Below the pieces are notes generated by a model. It searched no databases, was not told the DNA's origin, and saw only the letters and a program-made list of their open reading frames with translations. Made by a program: the position numbers and the translations under genes. This document shows positions 10,401-20,548 of a stretch of DNA of 64,000 nt, one piece after another. Within the stretch, counting starts at the first letter, position 1, and the number at the start of each line of letters is the position of its first letter. The DNA lies in assembly GCA_043228905.1 (NCBI GenBank), contig JBHGNT010000003.1:19158001-19222000 (forward strand), given 5' to 3'. The DNA comes from Azolla caroliniana (Eukaryota; Polypodiophyta).

Positions 10401-11477
10401 GACTCTTTCATGACCGACGAAGGGTACCTCAAAACGCAGTCCGACCACTGCGTGTTTGTGAAGAAGTTCGAAGGAGGAGACTTTCTAATACTCCTCCTGT
10501 ACGTGGACGACATGTTGATCGTCGGACGGGACCAGGTCAAGATACGGATGCTGAAGAAGGCTCTTCACCGAACCTTCTCAATGAAGGACTTGGGTCCGGT
10601 GAGACAAATACTAGGGATGCACATCATCCGGGACCGGAGCAAGAAGCAGTTGTGGCTGTCACAGGAGAAGTACGTGACAAAGGTGCTTAAACGGTTCAAC
10701 ATGTCGGAAGCAAGACCGGTCGGATCGACCCTCCCGGCAAACTGCAAGCTGTCCAGCAAGCAAAGCCCCAAGACAAAGGCTGAGAAGGAGGACATGATGA
10801 AAGTGCCATATGCCTCTGCCGTCGGAAGCCTGATGTACGCAATGGTGTGTACAAGACCGGACATTGGATACGCAGTCGGAGTGGTGAGCCGGTACATGAG
10901 CAATCCCGGCAAAGAGCATTGGAACGCGGCCAAGTGGATACTCCGATACCTGAAGGGCACGGCAAACGTGTGCCTCCGATTCGGCTCCGATAAGCCCGAA
11001 CTTGACGGTTTTACCGATTCGGATATGTCGGCTGATGCAGATACCAGCCGGTCCACATCCGGGTATGTGATGACCTATGCAGGGGGAGCCGTTTCGTGGC
11101 AGTCGAGGCTGCAGAAGACGGTTGCGTTGTCAACCACGGAGGCGGAGTACATGGCAGCTGTTGAAGCCGGCAAGGAAATAATATGGATGAAGGACTTCAT
11201 TAGAGAGCTCGGGATCCGGCAGGAGGAGTACCGACTCTACTGCGATAGTCAGAGTGCCATCCACCTTGCAAAGAACGCGGCCTACCATTCCCGGACGAAA
11301 CACATCCAGCGTAGATACCACTGGATCCGGGAAAGGATAGAAGACAAGGAGTTCGTGCTGACGAAGATCCACACGGACAAGAACGGGTCGGATATGTTGA
11401 CCAAGGTGCTCACACCCGACAAGCTGGAAGCATGCCGGAAGAGGATCGGATTGGAGAGACATCCCATGCCGAAGTGA
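7404..11477 (+). CDS. Copia C gag-pol polyprotein with two premature stops
   Basis: One frame of 1358 codons from ATG 7404 (MEGGGSGQPGM), interrupted only by TAA at 9654-9656 and TAG at 10293-10295. Gag ends with knuckle CFHCGKPGHFRKNC (about residue 233). Protease core is WVVDSGASFHL (near 8350). The integrase has an HHCC region ending CTDCLAGKQNRTSF, then catalytic DDE blocks HTDVCQV, FIDDHSRRLW, RADNGGEY and NGLAERMNRT. RT includes KARIVVKGFQQKKG, LDEIFAPVV-like DFDEIFAPVV and active site LLYVDDMLIVG (about 10495-10527). RNase H includes DGFTDSDMSADADTS and STTEAEYMA. The upstream in-frame extension from 7218 lies in the LTR, so 7404 is the likelier start. Copia A has TAC and CAG at the two stop positions, so the stops are derived. 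Normal elements of this class encode about 1300-1450 residues. Confidence 0.93.
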
Positions 11478-11487
11478 AGGGGGAGTT
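11477..11487 (+). other. Polypurine tract of copia C
   Basis: AAGGGGGAGTT immediately before the right LTR, overlapping the last base of the stop codon; the usual plus-strand priming site. Confidence 0.85.
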
Positions 11488-12091
11488 TGTTGGGATTACG
11501 GTCCCTTTCGGATGGGATGGTCGGATGTCGGAGATGAATGACGACAAGCCCGGTTTCGGTTTCGGAACCGGATGATGAAGATCCCGGTTACGGAGCCAGA
11601 TGACGAATGTACCCGGAGAGAGATCCGGATGCGGGGATATATTCGTGAATATGTTTGCCAAGAGCCCTTGAGGCTATAGTTGTAAATAGCCCGAAAGTCA
11701 TATGTGTATAAATATGACTTAGGGCAAACAGTTTTAATGTTGCTACTCATTTTTTCTGTTTTTCCACTCAAGAGGAGTGAAGAGAGAGCAGCCGTGAGAG
11801 AGATAGAGCGTGAGAGAGGAAGAGGTCGACGCCTCTGTGTAATTCCGCCGCCTGTGGCGAGGACAGCGAGCTCAAGGTCGTCGCCTTGCAGCTCGCCATT
11901 GTATATTTCTCTGTGCATAGTTTTGGTTTGGAGTCTTGTACTCCCGTGGTTTTTCCCGTCTAGGGTTTTCCACGTTAATCCCTGTGTATTCGTGTTCTTT
12001 CTCTGTGGTTCCTATTTTCTGCTGCATTGATTCGTGCTTACTCGGTTGTGGCCGAGTGGCGAAGGTTAATCGGAGCGTCGATTGCTCAACA
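11488..12091 (+). repeat. Right LTR of copia C
   Basis: 604 bp, same as the left LTR apart from A at 11598. TATA hairpin at 11695-11720. Followed by the second GTCTC target copy (12092-12096). Confidence 0.95.
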
Positions 12092-12898
12092 GTCTCTCCA
12101 GTCCACGGTTGCCCATGAGGAGATCGTACGTTCCATCAGCATGATCGGCTTCTGTCCAAACATGAGCTCTGCCGGCATGAATCCGGTTACCGAACTGTGC
12201 GTAGTTCGGTCTGCCCACAACGCGTAAGGCAACAATCGCGGCCAGTTCCTGACTTGACCTCCGCATGCCTGAACTAACGCCTTGACGATCGATCCGTGTC
12301 CGCGCTCCACCTTCCCATTCGCCTCCGGATTGTACACAGTGGTAAGCGAGAGCTTGACTCCTAGCCGGTCGAACAGCTCCTCGGCCTCTTCGACGTCCAA
12401 CTCCCCGCGATCAGGCACGATCTTCCCGACGCACCCGTACCGGCATATCACGTCCTCGATCAGGAACCGACATACGGCCGCGGTCGTTTTGTTTTGAAGG
12501 GCTCGGCCTTCTACTTGGTTCGTCAGATCTTCCCGAGCCAGGACCAGATACCGCATCTGTCCTACTCCCATCGGCATCGTCACCAGGTCTACCATCCATT
12601 TGAAGTGGATGGTCGGAGGGTACGTAGGGTGAAGCTCGTCCCGATGTCGGACTACGGAGTGCATCTGACAGCTCTCGCAAGTTGTCACGAACCGATGCAT
12701 GTCCCGGTACAGTCCCGGCCACCAGTACTTCCCCTTTATCTTCTCGAACGTGGCCCACGTTCCACGGTGACCAGCCCAAGGGCTGTCGTGGTAAGCCGTC
12801 GGCAGCTCCTCCTGATCTTCCTTCATCGCCACCACCCGGAGCGGGACGCCGTTCCTCTTCTTCGGGTGCTTCCATAAGTATCCGTCCAGGAGAAAGAA
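12092..12898 (-). pseudogene. Gypsy B integrase core
   Basis: The minus-strand frame continues from RT-RNase H after a TGA at about 12899 (KKAY then stop). It has a zinc-binding HHCC region (CHDSPWAGHRG-like AYHDSPWAGHRG, then CESCQMH), and catalytic residues in FKWMVDLVTMP, PDRGELDVEE and NPEANGKVERGHGSIVKAL. The Asp-Asp-Glu triad is recognisable although the second block is PDRG where many gypsy integrases have SDRG. The reading is cut by copia C at 12091 and resumes at 6769. Confidence 0.85.
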
Positions 12899-14917
12899 TC
12901 AGTAAGCTTTCTTCCGAATCCGGTTGGCCTCATCCTTCGTCCATGACGCATCCGGCGTCATTGTCCTCAAAAATCCACCGATCTGGAGCCACTCGCCGTC
13001 GTACTTGCTCTCGTCGAAGTCGTTAAGTGCCGGAGTGCTCGTCCCATCGGTCGTCACGTACGCCGCTTCGAAGAAGTCCACGCCGTCTTCTTCGTCCTCC
13101 GAAACCATGTTGCCCTCGTCATCAAACCTCGCCCTCGAAAGCATGTCGGCCATGGCGTTGTCCTTTCCGGATATGTGCCGTATTTCCGGATCCAGGGACT
13201 TGATGTACGCTATCCACCTGAGCATCGCCAGGTCCGGTGTCGCGCATCCGGAAACCATGCCGAGAATTGGCAGGCAATCCGTCTCGATAATCACTTCTGT
13301 CCCGATCAGGTAGTCTTTGTCGGCCTTTACCGCCGAAACGATACCCCAGAGTTCGCGTTTAACCTGGGCATACCCTCGTTGTCGCTCACTGAGGACCTTC
13401 GCGCCGAATCGGATCAGGAACCGAATGTCGTCCTCGTCTTCTTGGTTGACGACCCATCCGATCCCGGTCGGACTCATATCCACCGTTACGTATACCGGGG
13501 TACCCTTCTCGTAGACAGCCTTCCGGAGCGCCGGCGCTGCCGCAAGAGCTTCCTTTAGCTTCCGGACCGACTCCGTGTGTTCGTCTCGCCACTCGAATTT
13601 TCGCCCCTTTTTCAGCAACCCGTATAGCGGCTCCGCAACGTGGGCGTAATGCGTGATCCATATGTGGTAGAACGCGCATGCCCCCAGGAACCTCCGAACT
13701 TCCGTAACCGAGCTACAGTCGGCCTTCATCGCGGAGATGGCTTCTACCTTTGCCGAAGACGGCTTCCGGCCATATGGTCCACATAGGTGTCCGACCACCA
13801 GGATTTCTGATTGCCCGAAGGCCGATTTCTCCCCGGAGAAGGTGAGCCTTGCATCCTCTAGCCTTTGTAGCACCTTCTCCCAGTCGTCGATGTGTGCTGC
13901 TACGAATCGCCGGCATCCGTCCGATCCGAGTGTTGCGTCCTTCTCTTCCACCGGGCACCCCTTGATCGGGATGTCGTCTAGAAATGGCATGGTGATGTCC
14001 GGGATGCAATCCCTCGGTACCTTGTTCATTGCATTCACCATGTGGGCCACCGAGTTGGTCCCTCCCTGTGGCAGGGTACACATTCGCACTAGGCCGAGGG
14101 GAGTTCGCATCGTCGTAATGTCTCTGCTCTCCACGGCTAGCTGGAACTGGTCGTACCCCGAGTATAGATCACCAACCGAGTAAATCGACCTTCCGGCGAA
14201 GGCCTCCGCGAACTCGTCTATGGTCGGTCCAATTCCTGCGTTCCGAATGGTCACTCTGTTGACCGGCTGCAGGTCTTGAATGAAGCGCATCGTTCCGTTT
14301 TTCTTTGGTACGGTAAACCATCGGTTCGAGTATGGGGCACTCGACGGTTCGAGAATGCCCATATCTACTTTCTGCCTCAATAGCTCCATCAACTTCGGAA
14401 TGTGAGCTCTCGATACCGGAATCAGCTTGAGATTCCACGGCACATGCGGTACTGTGAATATTACCATCGCCTCCACGATCATTGGGTCTACGCACCCGAT
14501 CTCTTCCGGTGAGAATGCGAAGGCTTTCCCGTGCCTTCCGAGCATTCTCCAAAACCGGTCTTCCTCCGCCGGCAGTAGGAACCCGCCCCCACCGATCTTG
14601 AGCTCCCAGAGCGTCCCGTCGGTGAAGGTGTATCCTATGCAGGCCGGATCTCGTAAACTGGGGTCCGACGCCACCCCTCTGATTCGGGACTCACTGCCTT
14701 CCGGTAAGGGTGTCGCGACCGGCCTTACCTTCCGGTCCACAGTCTTGTACTTCGTGTTAACTCGGGCCATCTGATCCGACTCGAGCCCCTGACTGAAGTC
14801 CGCGATGACTTCGTACATCTCTTCGGAACATACCGGTATCGTCCGGTCTTCGTTAAGGTCTTCTCCGGCTACCTTCCTCAGCATCCCCAAGGTGTCGTCG
14901 AAGGAGACCGCCTCCAC
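12899..14917 (-). CDS. Gypsy B reverse transcriptase-RNase H
   Basis: 672 uninterrupted codons on the minus strand. RT blocks: PYSNRWFTVPKKNGTMRFIQ, IYSVGDLYSGYDQFQLAVES (motif A Asp), LPQGGTNSVAHM (motif B) and TMPFLDDIPIKGC (motif C, active site F-L-D-D near 13965-13985, where most gypsy elements have Y-[VL]-D-D). RNase H: VYVTVDMSPTGIGW, QVKRELWGIVSA, VIIETDCLPIL and HISGKDNAMADMLSRA give the Asp-Glu-Asp-Asp set. The start at 14917 (MEAVSFDDTLG) is just the first Met; in life it would be cut from a longer polyprotein. From memory this RT resembles elements of basidiomycete fungi and early-diverging plants more than standard plant gypsy; a search would be needed. Confidence 0.9.
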   Translation of the reverse strand: MEAVSFDDTLGMLRKVAGEDLNEDRTIPVCSEEMYEVIADFSQGLESDQMARVNTKYKTVDRKVRPVATPLPEGSESRIRGVASDPSLRDPACIGYTFTDGTLWELKIGGGGFLLPAEEDRFWRMLGRHGKAFAFSPEEIGCVDPMIVEAMVIFTVPHVPWNLKLIPVSRAHIPKLMELLRQKVDMGILEPSSAPYSNRWFTVPKKNGTMRFIQDLQPVNRVTIRNAGIGPTIDEFAEAFAGRSIYSVGDLYSGYDQFQLAVESRDITTMRTPLGLVRMCTLPQGGTNSVAHMVNAMNKVPRDCIPDITMPFLDDIPIKGCPVEEKDATLGSDGCRRFVAAHIDDWEKVLQRLEDARLTFSGEKSAFGQSEILVVGHLCGPYGRKPSSAKVEAISAMKADCSSVTEVRRFLGACAFYHIWITHYAHVAEPLYGLLKKGRKFEWRDEHTESVRKLKEALAAAPALRKAVYEKGTPVYVTVDMSPTGIGWVVNQEDEDDIRFLIRFGAKVLSERQRGYAQVKRELWGIVSAVKADKDYLIGTEVIIETDCLPILGMVSGCATPDLAMLRWIAYIKSLDPEIRHISGKDNAMADMLSRARFDDEGNMVSEDEEDGVDFFEAAYVTTDGTSTPALNDFDESKYDGEWLQIGGFLRTMTPDASWTKDEANRIRKKAY

Positions 14918-15240
14918 GGCTCCGCTGATTTCCTCGTCCGGGCCAAGAACTCCGCACGCTCGAAGTCACTCCTCTGCCCTTGCCTTTTCTCGGCCAACGA
15001 TGCCGACCATTGCACACCCTCCGTCGTTGGAGAAGCAAAATTTCCTACCTATCGTACAAGGTATCTTCGGTTTCGGTTCTATCGTACAGTTGTGGGGTCT
15101 TTCCCGAGTGTCCGGACTGTCTCGGCCCCACGCCTTGGCAGCCCCCTCTAAAAATCCTCCCGATTCTCGCTACCGAGGGATTCGCGGTTTCGCTCGTGGT
15201 TCGGTCGCACCGTCAGAAATTGGACCGAACGGCGCCCGTC

Positions 15241-15980
15241 CTAGCTTTTGACCCTTGCGTAGGCCGAACCGTTGTCTAGCACCTTGGTCTCCATCCGCGC
15301 CGCCGTGATGTATGGTTCCCCTAATATGACCGGGTGCGAGGACGTCTCCTGTACGAAGAAGTGCTAGTCAATCTCGACGTCGCCAATCTTGACTCGCACG
15401 TTCGGGCAGGCCCCGTGCAGTTCCTCGGTGGCGCGCGTCGCCGCCCGTATCTTCCACCCGTGCTTGGTGGTGATCGGCCACTTTCCCTTCTTATAGAAGT
15501 CCATGGAAACATGTTTATTTCCGAACCGTGGTCCACCAATGCCACCACCGGTTCCTGAACATCTCCGATCTTTACCGGGGTCTCCGTGGTCACTCGGGCC
15601 CAGTGCGGCCTCGAATAGTGGCTCTCCGCCCACTCATCTTCCAGCACCATGTCGTCGATGTGCGTCGTCCGCACCTCCACCGGTCTTTCCGGTTCCGTCT
15701 CCGTCAACAGCCTCTTCCGTTTCACCAGGTCCACAATGGAGTCGTGAAACTCCTTCTTGGCGATCCCTAGCACCTCTCGCAATGACAGCTCCACTTTGCT
15801 GTCGAGGATCCGTTCTTCTAGGACCTTTCGTAGGTCCGTAGTCCTTTCTATTTCCGTCCCCAGTCGGTATTCGCCCTTCCTGGGGTTATCTTGCGAGCTG
15901 GACCCACCGGCATCGTTCCGTCGTTGCCCGAATCGGGTCTCGTACCGTTGTGAGGGCCCGGCCGCTCCGGCTTTCCCCAC
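15241..15980 (-). pseudogene. Gypsy B protease region
   Basis: Minus strand, two overlapping frames. The first (from 15980) is a charged linker and the active-site block EPVVALVDHGSEINMF near 15510-15555, where D-H-G-S stands for D-[ST]-G. A frameshift then leads to KHVSMDFYKKGKWPITTKHG and SSHPVILGEPYITAAR, typical for the flap and C-terminal part of gypsy proteases, with a stop near 15364 inside. It ends at TAG 15241-15243. The product would be an aspartic protease of the polyprotein; this copy is broken. Confidence 0.75.
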
Positions 15981-17274
15981 TCGTTTGTCTTCTACCAGAG
16001 CCTCGTAGTTCCGGGCAGGCGGCTTCTACGAAGCCCGTCTTCTCCTCGACCGGATCACTCCACTCGGTTATTTCCCGGACCCGTCTCTCAGCACGGTCCG
16101 TTTCATCTTTCCTTAGTCGTGCGCCGGCAAGACCTTCTAGCATTGCCGACCAGAATCCGTCTCTGCCCTCCTTTCGGGCCTCGCTGCCCCCGACCCGAAT
16201 GCCGGCCGACGCCGAGTAGTGGATGGCCTCTTCGTGTCGGGCCGCTGCCTCTTCCATCAGTCTCTTCATTCCTCCTCGCCCGTCATTTCGGTTTAGGGCC
16301 CTTCTGGTGTCGTCGGCGTGCACCCGGCCTTCCCACAGGTACACCACCCGGTTCCTCAACGCTTCTGCGAAATCGCCACAGTCCTTTCGGATGTGGCCGA
16401 CCTCGTCGCACCACATGCACCTGTTCCCTGCTACCGGTCATCGGTCACGAGCCGGTTCGCCGCCTTCCCTTCGAGTCTGGGCGATCTAGAGATCCTTTAT
16501 CGCCCGCGTCAACTCCTCTAGCACTGCTCCTCCGGACGAGCTACTGACCATGCCGGTCGAAGCCGGACCGGCTTCGAGCCATTCCCGGGTTTCTTCCCTT
16601 CGCCCTTGCGCTGCCGGTTCAAGCCTCCTTGCTGTGACAGAGCCCGCACCAGCCGCCCCGTTGTCAGCCCATTCTCGTCGTTTGTCGAAACGGCCACAGA
16701 CTCTCTTAACCGCAGCCCAGTCGGTCGTCAGCCCGTCTTCGGTTTCCAGTAAGGGGCCGACTTGATCCCGGTCCCGCTCGTCCACCGACTTGACGAATAG
16801 TAGGACCCGGCTCGTATCCAGAACGGTTCGGTCAAGCGCCGAAAGGCGCGCAAAGCGTTCTTCGAACTCCCGGAGGAGTGCCGACGCGTTTCTTCCCTTG
16901 CCAGGGAACTCCACCCATTCCATGAAGTCCCGTTTCGAAACCCGGAGCGCGTCGTCCAGCCCATATTTCTCTAGGAGTCGGCCTTCAAACTCCTCCCAGG
17001 TACGGCTCTCCGCCCGCACCTTGAGCACCTCCGCATGGATACTCGGCATCGCCACTCGAGGGAACCCGGCAAAACGCCTCTCTTCCAGAATGTCCCGCAT
17101 CAGCATTTCTGCCCCGTAGGAGGCCAAATACTTCGTGGCATCCTTTCCGCTGAACCGGCCGATCGTACCGACGACCGCCTCAATGGCTCTGTCGAGGACG
17201 CCGGAGCCCTCGCGTGCGCTCAATATCCGATCCACGGCCGAAGCCATGGCCTCCGCAAGATCCGACCCTTTCAT
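15886..17274 (-). pseudogene. Gypsy B gag with CCHC knuckle
   Basis: Starts at ATG 17274 (MKGSDLAEAMASAVDRILSA), 36 bp after the primer site. The first 262 codons include the capsid-like helices (WEEFEGRLLEKYGLDDALRV, LLREFEERFARLSALDRTVL). A TAG at 16486 and a TGA near 16437 interrupt the same frame, which goes on through knuckle CMWCDEVGHIRKDC (about 16380-16420) to 15886. A frameshift near 15900 leads to the protease frame. Two stops close together suggest recent decay. Confidence 0.8.
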
Positions 17275-17309
17275 CTTCTGCTCTTCTGCTCTTCTGCCGC
17301 CCCCTGTAG

Positions 17310-17322
17310 GTCGGGTTCACCA
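17310..17322 (-). other. Probable primer binding site of gypsy B
   Basis: On the minus strand, three bases after the 5' LTR, TGGTGAACCCGAC matches the 3' end of a tRNA ending GTCGGGTTCACCA. It is not the initiator-Met site used by copia A and C. Which tRNA it is cannot be settled by eye. Confidence 0.6.
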
Positions 17323-17325
17323 AGA

Positions 17326-17935
17326 TGTCGAGGTATTCCTCGCGGATGCGTGGGACGAGGCGGGACCTCGGGGGTCTTGTACCGAAGAGCAAGAGAGAAA
17401 AGGAGAGGGGAAGAGACCCACAAGGTGCGAACGTAGATTCGCAGGGACACGGCCCTTCGACACAGAGACGCGAATGCAACAGCGACACAGAGAGACACGA
17501 ATGTATGTAAATATATATATTAACAAACAAACAACAAGAAGCACGAAGTCTGTTACAACCGAACAGGCCGGCGGACAGATGCCGATGCCTGTTCGTAAAT
17601 GCACAGAAAGGAAAGGGTAGGTTGGAGGTGCTGCCGGAAGCACTCGGGCATTCCTCAGAGCAGCGCGAGCCTCCCGAAAACCTGCACAGAAATCAGGCAC
17701 GGAGTTCGTGAGCCAGAGAGAGAGAGAAGCCTTCGCCTACAAACCGACAACACTTCGTCCTCCACTCTCCGCCCCTTTTTATAGGCAAGGAAGGAGTCGT
17801 TTCCCCTTTACTTCCTACCTACCGAATCTACCTGCCTAGGATCTCCTATGTCCAACATAAGGCGCACGTGCATGAAGAGCCGGTTCCTACGCTCCGGTGC
17901 ACCGATTCCGCTTGTGGACGGTTTTCTTCACGACA
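17326..17935 (-). repeat. 5' LTR of gypsy B
   Basis: 610 bp, the partner of 5644-6253. Same termini, minus-strand TATA motif near 17774-17785. Confidence 0.9.
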
Positions 17936-20545
17936 ACGGCAATCGCGGCAAGTGAAGAAGAGTTGATGCTCATCATCGAGGAGAGTGAGAGAAACCTTGC
18001 CGGCAACGAGATGACCTGGGTGGTCGACCCCGGAGTGTCGTTCCACCTTACCCCGAACCGGAAATGTTTCTCATCCTACTCAACCGGTGATCACGGCTAT
18101 GTCCGGATGGGGAATGAAGGTACATGCCGAATTGTCGGCATAGGAGACGTGTGGCTGACAACACCAACCGGATGCAAGCTGCTGTTGAAGGATGTCTGAC
18201 ACATTCCGAATGTTCGTCTGAACCTGATATCAGCCGGTCGGCTAGATGATGAAAGTTACACGGGTAGCATCCGGAATGGTGTTATGAAGTTCAGCAAAGG
18301 GAGCCTGATTGTGGCTCGGGCCCGGAAGGTAAACACGTTGTACCTGATGAATGTTCGGTTATGTCCAGAGGAAGGGAACGTGGCATCTGACACTACCGAT
18401 GAGCTGTGGCACAAAAGGTTGTGTCACATGAGCGAGAAGGGGATGAAGAGGCTTGCAGACGACGACCTCATACCAATGAAGAACGTGCACTTGGAGAAGT
18501 GCACTGATTGTCTGGCCGGTAAGCAAAACCGGACCTCCTTCCGACCAAGGCCACCGATGAGACGTAATGCACCACTGGAGTTGCTGCATACTGATGTGTG
18601 TCAAGTGGACACGAAGTCACATGCGGGATTGTAGTACTTCGTGACATTCATAGATGACCACAGCCGGAAGCTGTGGGCCACACCGTTGAAGACGAAGGAT
18701 CAGATGCTATCCGTCTTCAAAGAGCTCCACGCGAGAGTGGAAAGAGAAACCGGCCGGAAGCTGAAGGCGGTTCGAGCAGATAACGGAGGTGAATACCAAG
18801 GGTAGTTCGAAGAGTACTGTCGCTCAAAGGGAATCCGGCTCGAATTTACCGTGTCGAAGACGCCGGAACTAAACAGGCTGGCCGAGAGGATGAACCGGAC
18901 TATAATGGAGAGGGTCCGGAGTATGCTGGCGCATGCAAAACTACCCAAGAAGTTTTGGGCTGAGGCACTGTCGACGGCGACATATGTGATAAACAGATCA
19001 CCCTCAGTACCCTTGGACGGAGACACGCCACAGAGAGTCTGGACGGGTAAGGAAGTGTCGTACCGGCATCTAATAGTATTCGGGTGTCTTGCGTACGTGC
19101 ATGTAGTTAAGGACCGAAGAGGAAAGTTGGATCCAAAGACCCGGCCATGCATATTCCTCGGTTACGGCGACGATGAGTTCGACTACCGAGTGTGGGACCT
19201 GGTCGAAAAGAAGGTATTCCGGAGTCGAGATATTATCTTCATGGAGGACAAGACGCTCGCCGACTAGGAGTCAGAGAAGAAGATAATGAACTCCGAGTCG
19301 ACCGGTAAGGATCGATTCTACGATGAGCAGACCCAACCGGCAAGAGACCGGTTAACACTCGAGGAACCAGCCGGTTACGGTGAGGATACCGAACCGGCAA
19401 AAGAAGAAGTAGAGGAAGCTGAAACCGGAACCAGCCAAGACCCCGAATCGGATTCGGATGAAGATCAAATAGTGGAGCCGGTTGCCGAAGGCCAAAGACG
19501 GAGATGTCCTCTTAGAGAGAGAAGGGCCCCCCAAAGATTTCTGAATTCAGAGCATGTGCTCCTGACCGATGAGGGAGAGCCAGAAAGCTTCGAAGAACCG
19601 AAGGATGACACCCACAGCCGCAAATGGTTAAGTGCCATGCAGGATGAGATGGATTCCCTGCATGAGAACCATACGTACGAATTGGTGGAGTTACCGAAAG
19701 GAAAGCGGGCACTCCGAAACAAGTGGGTGTACAAGTTGAAACTGGGAGATGCCAGAAACCCCCTGAGATACAAAGCCAGGATTGTGGTGAAAGGGTTGCA
19801 GCAGAAGAAGGGCGTGGACTTCGACGAGATATTTGCCCCGGTAGTAAAGATGACCTCCATCCGGACGGTGCTGAGTATAGCGGCAAGCATGGACCTCGAG
19901 GTAGAGCAGCTAGACGTGAAGATGGCATTCCTTCACGACGACCTCGAAGAGGAGATCTACATGCAGCAACCGGAAGGACTCGTGGAGAAAGGGAAGGAGC
20001 ACCTGGTATGCCGGTTGAAGAAGAGCCTATATGGACTGAAGCAGGCTCCCCAACAATGGTACCGGAAGTTCGACTCCTTCATGACCGATCAAGGGTACCA
20101 CAAGACGCAGGCCGATCACTGCGTGTTTGTGAAGACGTTCAAAGGAGGTGACTTCCGTGGCAGACAAGGTTGCAGAAGACGGTTGCGTTGTAAACCACGG
20201 AGGTGGAGTACATGGCGGTTGTGGAAGCCAGCAAGGAAATATTATGGATGAAGGACTTCATCGGAGAGCTCGGTATCCGGCAAGATGAATACCGGCTCTA
20301 TTGCGACAGTCAAAGTGCCATCCACCTTGCTAAGAATGCGGCCTACCATTCCTGGACGAAGCATATCCAGCAAAGGTATCACTAGATCTGGGAAAGAGTA
20401 GATGACCAGGAGTTCGCGCTGACGAAGATCCACATAGCCGAGAACGGGTCAGATATGCTAACCAAAGTACTGATACCCGACAAGTTGGATGCATGCCGAA
20501 AGCGGATCGGACTAGTAAGACATCCCATGCCGGAGTGATGGGGGA
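17936..20545 (+). pseudogene. Copia A protease-integrase-RT-RNase H, decayed
   Basis: Continues the copia A frame after gypsy B. Protease core reads WVVDPGVSFHL, so the catalytic Ser/Thr position is Pro. Integrase blocks CTDCLAGKQNRTSF, HTDVCQV, RADNGGEY and NRLAERMNRT are present. Compared with copia C, stops replace codons at about 18197, 18632, 18804 and 19265. Near 20155 about 610 bp are missing relative to C (10484-11094), which removes the YVDD active site and the first half of RNase H and shifts the frame. The remaining RNase H end (EYMAVVEASKEILWMKDFI) has further stops. Non-functional. Confidence 0.88.
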
Positions 20546-20548
20546 GTT

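Larger units (their letters stand above)
6770..12091 (+). mobile_element. Ty1/copia element C (young, inside gypsy B)
   Basis: Two 604-bp LTRs (6770-7373 and 11488-12091) begin TGTTGGG and end CTCAACA. I see one difference (G at 6880, A at 11598). The 5-bp duplications GTCTC at 6765-6769 and 12092-12096 are perfect. The primer site is at 7377, the polyprotein at 7404-11477 and the purine tract at 11477-11487. All copia domains are present in the order gag, protease, integrase, RT, RNase H. It is the youngest insertion of the nest. Two in-frame stops in pol are its only visible defects. Confidence 0.97.
5644..17935 (-). mobile_element. Ty3/gypsy element B (minus strand, inside copia A)
   Basis: LTRs of 610 bp each (5644-6253 and 17326-17935) both run TGTCG...CGACA and differ at roughly a dozen sites by eye. 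The 4-bp flanks ACGG (5640-5643 and 17936-17939) match exactly, and the joined flanks restore the copia A sequence, which parallels copia C at 8265-8285. On the minus strand the order is 5' LTR (right), primer site 17310-17322, gag, protease, RT-RNase H, integrase, purine tract 6254-6266, 3' LTR (left). Protease before integrase at the far end marks it as Ty3/gypsy. Copia C interrupts its integrase. Frameshifts and stops suggest it is now dead. Confidence 0.92.

Noticed and set aside
12899-14917. Gypsy B RT as a functional stand-alone host gene
   Set aside because: The open frame lies between a protease and an integrase remnant of the same element and both neighbours are broken.
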